A stretch of 12,220 nt of DNA, taken from JBKHYJ01 sp046565505. Its GTDB lineage: Bacteria; Acidobacteriota; Blastocatellia; UBA7656. The notes under the pieces are model-generated. The model saw only the letters and a list, made by a program, of their open reading frames with translations. It made no database searches and was not told the origin of the DNA. Positions within the stretch are counted from its first letter, which is position 1. Every line of letters begins with the position of its first letter. The stretch is taken from contig JBKHYJ010000030.1 of assembly GCA_046565505.1 (NCBI GenBank), forward strand, positions 1-12,220. The letters run 5' to 3'. Both the position numbers and the translations under genes were made by a program. Below, in pieces: positions 6,539 to 12,220 of this stretch.

Positions 6539-7600
6539 ATGACAAAGAGATTTTTTCTGATAGCCGCCGTCCTTGTCCTGGCCGCGCCCGCCTTCGCGCA
6601 GGACTGGGACCGCGCCGTCTCGCTGTTCAATCAAAAGCAGTACCGCCAGGCCATACGCGAATTTCACGCGGTGCTGAAGGCTAACCCGAGTGCGTGGCAG
6701 TCGTGGTACTACATCGGCTCCGGGCATTTTCAGCTTCAGAGCTACGAGGACGCCATCGACGCATTTCAAAATTACGTGAAGGCCGCCGATAAAGACGAGA
6801 AGGCGCAAGCATCCGGGTTCTACTTCATAGGCTTCTCGCAGTACCAGCTGAAGCAGTACGACAAGGCGATACCTAATTTGACAAAGTACATCGCGCTGTC
6901 GGAAAAGACCGGGCAGAAGATCGAGCTCTCGGCGCGCGCGGCCCTGGGCCGCTCGTATATTTTCACCAACCGATTCAGTGAAGCCATACCCGTGCTGACG
7001 GCGGCGGCCGCGGAGATGAAGTCGAACGCGACCAACTACTATTACATCGGCTACGCGCAGTATAAGCTCGGCCGCGCGGAGCAAGCCGTGACCGCGCTGA
7101 GCCAGGGCCTCACCATCGACCCGAAGGACGCGGACGCGCTCGCGCTGCTAGGCGACATTTATTTCTCGCAGTTGAAGCAGAACCCCGCGATGGCGAAGCA
7201 GGTGATTACGATTGGCGAGCGGCTGGCGCAGGTCCGCGATGACGAGCGCACCTGGGGGCTGCTCGGGCAGGCTTACCTGTTTGATAAGCAGTACGCGAAG
7301 GCGGCGCCGCTGCTCGATAAGTTCGCCCGCGCGCATACGGATTCTGCGGGGGCGTGGTACAACCTCGGCGTCGCGCTCTCGCGTTCATCACAATGGAAGC
7401 CCGCCGCCGAAGCCCTGGAGCAGGCCGTTAAACTCGCCCCTTCCAACACCGCGGCCAGCTTGGAGCTGGGCTACGTCTACGAAAGTGACCAGCAATACGA
7501 CAAGGCGCTCGCCGCCTACGGGCGGGCGTATGAAGCGTCGGGCCGCAAAGACGAGACTGCCCGCGCCGCCATCGACCGCGTGAAGCAGTCGAAGCCATAA
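6539..7600 (+). CDS. Exported protein with about nine tetratricopeptide repeats
   Basis: From the ATG at 6539 the product is 353 residues. A short Sec signal peptide (MTKRFF, then a hydrophobic run, cleavage after AFA at about residue 20) precedes a protein that is almost entirely TPR: units at about 23-50, 53-86, 90-124, 129-161, 163-197, 198-232, 236-268, 270-302 and 304-337, with the usual W/Y...G.A.....Y..A...F pattern. It ends in a short basic tail. The frame is open upstream to 6356, but that stretch shows no protein pattern. GGAGA at 6526-6530 is 8 nt before 6539, while it is too close to the ATG at 6533; 6533 remains an alternative. It should be a periplasmic or secreted scaffold. It is divergent from another exported TPR gene and convergent with the mutarotase gene. 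Confidence 0.85.
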   Translation: MTKRFFLIAAVLVLAAPAFAQDWDRAVSLFNQKQYRQAIREFHAVLKANPSAWQSWYYIGSGHFQLQSYEDAIDAFQNYVKAADKDEKAQASGFYFIGFSQYQLKQYDKAIPNLTKYIALSEKTGQKIELSARAALGRSYIFTNRFSEAIPVLTAAAAEMKSNATNYYYIGYAQYKLGRAEQAVTALSQGLTIDPKDADALALLGDIYFSQLKQNPAMAKQVITIGERLAQVRDDERTWGLLGQAYLFDKQYAKAAPLLDKFARAHTDSAGAWYNLGVALSRSSQWKPAAEALEQAVKLAPSNTAASLELGYVYESDQQYDKALAAYGRAYEASGRKDETARAAIDRVKQSKP

Positions 7601-7700
7601 GATGGCGCGGGGTCCGTTATTCGCGGCGCGAAGCTCATGCATGATCGGAACTTCACTGCCTCGAATGATGGGCCCCGCAGGGCGGAAGATGAATCTCGGG
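7601..7700. repeat. Short palindromes between convergent genes
   Basis: The 100-nt gap between the TPR gene stop and the mutarotase stop holds TTCGCG-G-CGCGAA (7620-7632) directly followed by the perfect palindrome TCATGCATGA (7635-7644), and a GCCC-CGCA-GGGC stem near 7672-7683. No T-run follows any of them. They may help 3' end formation of one or both transcripts, but none is a textbook terminator. Confidence 0.3.
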
Positions 7701-8783
7701 CTATAGACTCCCGACCACTCCCTCGGGGGTTACGCCCGTCACGCGCTCCAAACCTTCAAACGCTATAGCCATCATCTCAAGCTCGCGGCTTTCGCCCGCG
7801 CCCAGGCGAAGCGCCTCGCCTTGCTCCGCCTGGCGCGCGAGCACCGGCAGAGTCGCGCACGGCTCAAGCGCCATGTTGTAGGTCGCGTTCCACCAGGGGT
7901 AATCGCGCCCCCCCCTGTAAACTTGCCAGTACCACAACTGCCTGAACAGGTCGGCCGGGTAGCGCAAGGCGAAGCCCACGCGCATAGCCGTGTTCGTTAT
8001 CGCGTACCAGCCATCCTTGATCTCCTGTAAGAAGACCATGTCGTGCGCGGCGGCGCCGGGGCCCGGTATGCGCGATAAATCCACGCGGGCGCCCCCGCGT
8101 CCTTCGGCCAGGGGCCAGGGGCTGTCCTGCTCCGGCCTCAATCGCGAAGTGGGCGGCGTGATGTCCGGGAAGGCGCGGATGCGGCAGTCGGGCACGTCTA
8201 TGCGACAGCTCTCGTCAATAAACGGCCAGCCGAATGCGGGATGATGGCCCCACGTAAAATCTACATCTTGTCCGCCTTCGTTAGTCACCCGCTCGTGAAT
8301 GCGGAGCGCAGCTTCGTTGCGCCTGAGCGACAGCGTCTTCACCAGGTGAAAAGGCGTTCGCACCGTACGTACGTCGAAGCGGACCTCGACCTCCTCGACA
8401 TCATCCTTTGTGACGCTGTACCGCCAGGGGAGCAAGAGCACCTCTCCGTGCTGCCCGACCTCCGCGCCCTGGTGCAGAGAGTGGTTGCCGCAGTTCGGGA
8501 ATAGCTCTTGCCAGCCGCCTTCGTAATAGTCCATGTGCGCGCCGGCGTCGCGCGGGCTCGACGGCACGAAATGAGAGCGCGGCCGCAGCCCTGTACGTGT
8601 GCGCCACATGAAATCCAGGTCGCGCGGCTTGTAGAGGAACTCATAAATGTCCGTCCCTTTATCCGCGATCACCATGACGCGAAGCTTCTCGTTTTCAAGC
8701 GCGACCGCGCGGTAGCCCTCGTAAAGAAACTCCATGACGCGGCAGCCATAGTTGCGGTTGTGGTGGTAGGTCTGATAGCTCAT
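7701..8783 (-). CDS. Aldose 1-epimerase/mutarotase-fold protein (DUF4432-like)
   Basis: The product is 360 residues with the galactose-mutarotase beta-supersandwich pattern. In characterised GalM enzymes two histidines and a glutamate interconvert alpha and beta sugar anomers. Candidates are visible here in the right order and spacing: His112 in QHGEV, His180 or His181 in GHHPAFGWP, and Glu307 in MALEP. Other typical segments are CGN (98-100), an aromatic sugar-binding run WYWQVYRGG (284-292) and NATYN (299-303). No signal peptide, so it is probably cytoplasmic. The ATG has no clear Shine-Dalgarno sequence upstream. It lies 82 nt downstream of the permease gene on the same strand, but a probable terminator separates them. 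The substrate is unknown; family members include hexose mutarotases and uncharacterised DUF4432 proteins. Confidence 0.8.
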   Translation of the reverse strand: MSYQTYHHNRNYGCRVMEFLYEGYRAVALENEKLRVMVIADKGTDIYEFLYKPRDLDFMWRTRTGLRPRSHFVPSSPRDAGAHMDYYEGGWQELFPNCGNHSLHQGAEVGQHGEVLLLPWRYSVTKDDVEEVEVRFDVRTVRTPFHLVKTLSLRRNEAALRIHERVTNEGGQDVDFTWGHHPAFGWPFIDESCRIDVPDCRIRAFPDITPPTSRLRPEQDSPWPLAEGRGGARVDLSRIPGPGAAAHDMVFLQEIKDGWYAITNTAMRVGFALRYPADLFRQLWYWQVYRGGRDYPWWNATYNMALEPCATLPVLARQAEQGEALRLGAGESRELEMMAIAFEGLERVTGVTPEGVVGSL

Positions 8784-8810
8784 CTTGCGTAGCGCACTAA
8801 GGGCTCGTAA

Positions 8811-8832
8811 TAAACCCCGGCGTGATGCCGGG
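8811..8832 (-). terminator. Likely intrinsic terminator of the permease gene
   Basis: On the minus strand a 6-bp GC stem (CCCGGC, loop ATCAC, GCCGGG; 8832-8816) is followed by GTTTATTA. It begins 33 nt after the permease stop. The T-run is short and interrupted, so termination may be partial, leaving some read-through to the mutarotase gene. Confidence 0.5.
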
Positions 8833-8865
8833 CCTCAGCGGCTACGTCATTTACGCATGCCGCAT

Positions 8866-11358
8866 TTATTCGTACCGCAGCGCGACCATCGGGTCAACTT
8901 TAGTCGCCCTCCGCGCCGGGATATAACTTGCTAATAGCGCGACGCCGGCAAGCAGCAGCGATATTGCCGAAAATATAGCGGGGTCAGTCGCGCTCACCCC
9001 ATACAGCAAACTCGCCATCAGGCGCGTTAAACCGAACGCGGAGGCAAGGCCCATGCTGATACCAATCAAGGCCAGCGTCAAGCCCTGGCCTACCACCAGC
9101 CTGAGGACGTCGCGGCTCCGCGCGCCGAGAGCTATGCGTATGCCGATCTCTTGCGTGCGCTGAGTGACCGAGAACGAAATCACACCGTAGACGCCCATGA
9201 CCGCCAGCATCAACGCGGCCGCGGCAAACACGCCGAACGTCACCAGGCTGAACCGCCGCGCGTCGAGCGAGGACGAGAATATCTGTTCGAGCGTGCGGAA
9301 GTTTGTGGGCAGATCGGGGTTGAGCGCCTGCACGGTCTGACGCATGGCCGGGATGAGTGTGGCAGGATCGACCTGCGCTCGAACTATGACGGAGAAGCTC
9401 GACGATTGTGGGCGCTGAAGGGCGTTGCCATAAACTGTAGGGCTGGCGTTGGAGTCGAGGCCCCGGTCTCGCACGTCGCCCACGACTCCCACCACTTGCA
9501 GCATGCGCAAGTCTCCGTCCATATTCCCGAACTGGATGCGTTTGCCGACCGGGTCTTCATTCGGCCAGTATTTTTCGGCGAGCGATTGGCTAATGACGGC
9601 CACGGGCGGAGAATGAACCCTGTCGTTCTGGTCAAATAAGCGCCCGCGCAGCAGCGGGATTCCCATCGCTGCAAAATAGCCCCCGCTGGCGAGGCGGTAT
9701 TCGGCGTAGCCGGTATTGGCGGGGTTGTTATCTATCAGGAATGTTCCGCTGCCTGCGCTGCCGGTCATCGGCACGCGGTTGATGCTGCCGGTCGCGACCA
9801 CGCCGGGCATCCGGTCGAGGCTGTCGAGCAATCGCTGGTAAAACAATCTGTGCTGCTCTTCCCGCGGGTCGTCCTCGAAGGGCTGATGCCCGGCATCCTG
9901 TGTCGCGCCGCGTTCTAGCAACTGTTTATAAGACTGCATGAATCGCCGGTACTCTTGCTCATCGACTTCAATGCGCGGAAGCGACAAATCCATCACGACC
10001 GCGCTTTCCGGCTGGAAGCCCGGATCGACCTGAAGGAGGCGATAAAAGCTCTTGCCCAACAGCCCCGCGCTAACGAGCAGTACCAGCGTCAGCGCCATCT
10101 GGGACACGACTAGCAGCGCGCGCAGGCGATGGCTCGCGGGGTGTGCCGACTGCCCGCGCCCGGACTCTTTAAGCGCGGCTTGCAGGTCGTCGCGCGAAAA
10201 GCGGACTAAAGGGACGAGGCCGAGTGTGACAGCGATGAGCAGCGAAAGCCCGAGTGTGAAGACTAGCGCCCTTGTATTTACGCCGACTTCATTGGCGCGC
10301 GGCAGCGCCCGCTCGTTAAGGCCTACGAGTAAGCCGACTCCCCAGTATGAAATCATCACCCCGATCGCACCGGCGACGAGCGCGAGCAACAGGTTTTCGG
10401 TGATGAGTTGTTGCGCGAGTCGAGCCCGGCTGGCCCCGAGCGCGGCGCGCACGGCAAATTCCTTCCGCCGCGCGGTCACGTGGGCCAGGAGCAGGTTGGC
10501 TACGTTTGTGCAAGCAATGAGCAGCAGAAACCCGACGGCGACCAGTAGGATCAGCAACCCGTTGCGCACACTCCCGACGATGTACTCGTGAAGCGGGATG
10601 ATGGCAAAATCCGCGGCATCCATGTCCTTGCCGTTCTCTTCTTTGAGCTGCCTGCCGATGGCGCTCACGTCCTCGCGCGCCATCTCCAACGTGGAGCCGG
10701 GGCGCAGGCGGGCGACCACACTCCAGTTATGCGCCGTGCGAGAAGTTTGAGAAGGCAGCAGTTCGCGCGGAATCCACGCCTCAGCGTTCTGTGGGAAGCT
10801 GAAGCCCGCCGGCATCACTCCAATTACGGTGAAACTCTTGTCGTCGATCTTCAGAGTCGTTCTGGTCAGGTCCGCTTCCCCGCCAAGAAGGCGCCGCCAG
10901 AAACCGTAGCTGACCACGACTACCGCGGCCCCGCCGGGCCTGCTCTCTTCGGGAGCGAAGGTGCGACCGACTACCGGCTGCACGCCGAGTACGCGAAAGA
11001 AGTCGCCCGAGGCCCATATCACGCGGGCGCGCGCCGGTTCGCTTCCGCCCGTCACCGTGAGCAACCCGCCTGCGTACTGCGCAATGGCTTCAAAGCCGCG
11101 GCCGCGTGCGCGGACATCAAGAAAATTCGGTTCCGCAATGGGCATAAGCGACCCTTTTTCGCTGACTTCTCTGAGTTCAACGATGCGCTCGGCCTCCGGG
11201 TAGGGAAGCGAGCGGAGCAAGACCGCGTCAGCGATGCTGAAGATGGCGGTGGATGCTCCGACGCCGAGCGCCAGCGTCAACACGGCTATCACCGCGAAAC
11301 CGGGATTCTTTAACAGGATTCGATAACTGTAACGAAGGTCGGGCAACAGAGTTTTCAT
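8866..11358 (-). CDS. ADOP-type orphan MacB/FtsX family permease
   Basis: The product is 830 residues with the duplicated layout of acidobacterial duplicated orphan permeases: TM1 at about 19-42, a periplasmic MacB-type core domain (about 45-262), TM2-TM4 (about 266-289, 322-345, 365-386), then TM5 (413-433), a second periplasmic domain (about 440-700) and TM6-TM8 (704-728, 755-780, 793-814). The paired cytoplasmic motifs RRKEFAVRAALGASR (298-311) and RTQEIGIRIALGAR (734-747) and the end ARRATKVDPMVALRYE are characteristic. MacB-type proteins transmit ATP-driven conformational change to the periplasm for export; here no ATPase domain or neighbour is present, hence 'orphan'. The start is an ATG with AGGGGG about 6 nt upstream. 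Residues about 463-515 look longer than usual and contain two similar Tyr/Gln/Leu-rich pieces. The transported substrate is unknown. Confidence 0.93.
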   Translation of the reverse strand: MKTLLPDLRYSYRILLKNPGFAVIAVLTLALGVGASTAIFSIADAVLLRSLPYPEAERIVELREVSEKGSLMPIAEPNFLDVRARGRGFEAIAQYAGGLLTVTGGSEPARARVIWASGDFFRVLGVQPVVGRTFAPEESRPGGAAVVVVSYGFWRRLLGGEADLTRTTLKIDDKSFTVIGVMPAGFSFPQNAEAWIPRELLPSQTSRTAHNWSVVARLRPGSTLEMAREDVSAIGRQLKEENGKDMDAADFAIIPLHEYIVGSVRNGLLILLVAVGFLLLIACTNVANLLLAHVTARRKEFAVRAALGASRARLAQQLITENLLLALVAGAIGVMISYWGVGLLVGLNERALPRANEVGVNTRALVFTLGLSLLIAVTLGLVPLVRFSRDDLQAALKESGRGQSAHPASHRLRALLVVSQMALTLVLLVSAGLLGKSFYRLLQVDPGFQPESAVVMDLSLPRIEVDEQEYRRFMQSYKQLLERGATQDAGHQPFEDDPREEQHRLFYQRLLDSLDRMPGVVATGSINRVPMTGSAGSGTFLIDNNPANTGYAEYRLASGGYFAAMGIPLLRGRLFDQNDRVHSPPVAVISQSLAEKYWPNEDPVGKRIQFGNMDGDLRMLQVVGVVGDVRDRGLDSNASPTVYGNALQRPQSSSFSVIVRAQVDPATLIPAMRQTVQALNPDLPTNFRTLEQIFSSSLDARRFSLVTFGVFAAAALMLAVMGVYGVISFSVTQRTQEIGIRIALGARSRDVLRLVVGQGLTLALIGISMGLASAFGLTRLMASLLYGVSATDPAIFSAISLLLAGVALLASYIPARRATKVDPMVALRYE

Positions 11359-11370
11359 TGACCACCCCCT

Positions 11371-11428
11371 GAAATGAAAATGCTCGCACGAATGATTAGT
11401 GATACCTGGTACGATAAGGTTTCATTTC
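11371..11428 (-). promoter_or_regulatory. 9-bp inverted repeat upstream of the permease gene
   Basis: GAAATGAAA (11371-11379) and TTTCATTTC (11420-11428) are perfect inverted copies separated by 40 nt. On the minus strand the proximal arm directly abuts the ribosome site AGGGGG (11370-11365). It could be paired operator half-sites or, if transcription starts upstream of 11428, an RNA stem placed against the Shine-Dalgarno sequence. Confidence 0.4.
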
Positions 11429-11495
11429 GCTGGCGAGCCGCGGGCTGATACGGTGCGCGCGAGTTTGCGACGCCCTCGCTCATGTAGGACATCAG

Positions 11496-11633
11496 GCACG
11501 CTTCCGTGCGGCATCCCAGCCTTGATATACGGTATTATTGTCTGTGCCTTCTGCACGCCGAAATGCTGAATGCCGCCGCATATACCACGGTATCGGAGTA
11601 AATACTGAGAGAGTTATACAGGAGTGCGGCGGC
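11496..11633. ncRNA. Cluster of alternative stems (possible structured RNA, part 1)
   Basis: Stems seen: GCACG-CTTC-CGTGC (11496-11509); GTGC-CTTCT-GCAC (11544-11556); GCGGCAT (11508-11514) with ATGCCGC (11570-11576); and GCCGCCGCA (11572-11580) with TGCGGCGGC (11625-11633), 44 nt apart. The last two compete for the bases around 11572-11576, so they could be alternative folds. No known riboswitch or RNA family is recognised. Whether it is transcribed is unknown. Confidence 0.25.
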
Positions 11634-11721
11634 GATACACATATTGTTGAGTAGAGTGGTTCAGATTATGGCTGTAAGATTGTAGGCTGATTTTAGACGA
11701 TGGAAGATGACCTGAATTGGA

Positions 11722-11892
11722 TTAGCCGAGACTACAGGCTAAGATGAAAAACTCGCTCGCCGGGCTGCCGGCCGCCTAAGTTGCGAAAGCAGGCTGCGAC
11801 CTAAGGGATGTTTCAAAGTCAGACGAGTTTCATCAGCGTATAGTCCGGCTGATGAGTTTGCTCAGCAGTATGCAAAAGGTTACCTTCTGACT
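11722..11892. ncRNA. Nested stems (possible structured RNA, part 2)
   Basis: In order: TTAGCC/GGCTAA (11722-11727 with 11737-11742, 9-nt loop); GCCGG/CCGGC (11759-11763 with 11768-11772, 4-nt loop); and an outer AGTCAGA/TCTGACT (11817-11823 with 11886-11892) that encloses a perfect 8-bp hairpin TCATCAGC/GCTGATGA (11830-11837 with 11848-11855, 10-nt loop). Nesting of two perfect stems in an AT-richer, non-coding stretch is what a folded RNA would look like, but short complementary words also arise by chance. Confidence 0.25.
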
Positions 11893-12077
11893 AGGCTTTC
11901 ACTCTTGCGTATCAAGGAATGTTCTTATTGCTCACGCGACATGGGGCTTATGACTGATATAAACCGGCGCAATCACTATTATCACGGTCGGTAGGGAGTG
12001 TAGCCTCCAGGAGGAGATAGTTTCAGATTGCTTAACACGGACGGCTTACGTCAAAGCCATGTGAATGTAGGCAGCAA

Positions 12078-12089
12078 GGCCGGCCGGCC
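12078..12089. repeat. 12-bp perfect GC palindrome
   Basis: GGCCGGCCGGCC reads the same on both strands. It marks the sharp switch from the AT-richer stretch on its left to the C-rich tract on its right. Confidence 0.6.
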
Positions 12090-12220
12090 ACCGCCCCGCC
12101 TCCGCCAACACCTCTTCACACCTCGCACCTCTCCTCACTCCGCCACTTCCGCACTACTGAATTAGCTCATTACACTCCCCAGGCCCAGGCCCCGGCGCCG
12201 CCTCGCAACACTCTATCGCA

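Larger units (their letters stand above)
11359..12220. other. 862-nt region with no convincing gene, many small stems
   Basis: No frame on either strand gives a protein-like product of useful length; the longest stretch I translated by hand (minus strand near 11746-11848) is about 35 codons with no recognisable pattern. Hand counts give about 47% GC for 11641-12000 against about 67% for a 60-nt sample inside the kinase gene. The region holds the permease leader, numerous hairpins (listed separately), the GC-clamp palindrome at 12078-12089 and a C-rich tail. The last 67 nt are open on the minus strand to a TAG at 12156-12154 (21 codons), which could be the end of a gene entering from the right, but this is too short to support. 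Confidence 0.6.

Noticed and set aside
11430..11465. Group II intron domain V-like motif (GAGCCG...CGGT)
   Set aside because: Only the first bases resemble the consensus; the conserved bulge, GAAA tetraloop and second half of the stem are missing.
11746..11848. Minus-strand open stretch of about 35 codons in the right intergenic region
   Set aside because: No start with ribosome site, no recognisable protein pattern, and it overlaps several hairpins.
11838..11893. Group I intron P7-like TATAGTCC
   Set aside because: A GACTA partner exists at 11889-11893, but the other core elements (P3, P4-P6, P8) could not be found.
12154..12220. 21-codon minus-strand open end at the right edge
   Set aside because: It could be the C-terminus of a gene entering from the right, but the length is too short and the sequence too low in information to support a call.

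Overview
The window looks like chromosomal DNA from a GC-rich member of the Acidobacteriota, possibly the soil-dwelling Blastocatellia/Pyrinomonadaceae side. The phylum call is an inference from three things: an orphan duplicated MacB/FtsX-type permease (the ADOP family, strongly expanded in that phylum), a serine/threonine kinase fused to a TolB-like domain and a long TPR array, and a lipoprotein with an Asn/Ala-rich linker. No rRNA, tRNA, CRISPR array, transposase or phage gene is visible.

Left part (1-1717, plus strand). A possible C-terminal tail of an upstream gene is followed by a PIG-L/LmbE-type zinc N-deacetylase (155-898) that ends before a strong 13-bp hairpin (963-993). A small cysteine-bearing lipoprotein gene (1166-1717) follows. 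Its 5' leader can fold so that part of the Shine-Dalgarno sequence is paired.

Middle (1741-7600). Three minus-strand genes lie in the order exported TPR protein (6269-5244), flavin reductase-like protein (5179-4706), then the Ser/Thr kinase-TolB-TPR protein (4353-1741). The kinase gene converges on the lipoprotein gene with 23 nt between stops. A second exported TPR protein (6539-7600, plus strand) is transcribed divergently from the first; the shared upstream region holds an 8-bp inverted repeat that overlaps a candidate -35 box. The window therefore has one cytoplasmic and two exported TPR scaffold proteins within 6 kb, which hints at protein-complex or envelope functions but does not define a pathway.

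Right part (7701-11358, minus strand). An ADOP-type permease (11358-8866) is followed by a likely intrinsic terminator (8811-8832) and then an aldose-1-epimerase/mutarotase-fold protein (8783-7701). The permease leader carries a 9-bp inverted repeat whose proximal arm abuts the ribosome binding site.

Far right (11359-12220). About 860 nt contain no convincing gene. A 360-nt core (11641-12000) is about 47% GC by hand count, against about 67% in a sample of the kinase gene, and it is dense in short complementary stems, some nested and some mutually exclusive. It ends in a GGCCGGCCGGCC palindrome and a 70-nt tract with 40 C and only 6 G. This is the least explained part of the window: it could be a structured non-coding RNA, a long regulatory region, or a decayed element.

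I did not find a complete undescribed system. The best leads are the structured right-hand intergenic region, the lipoprotein leader and the operator-like repeat between the two exported TPR genes.
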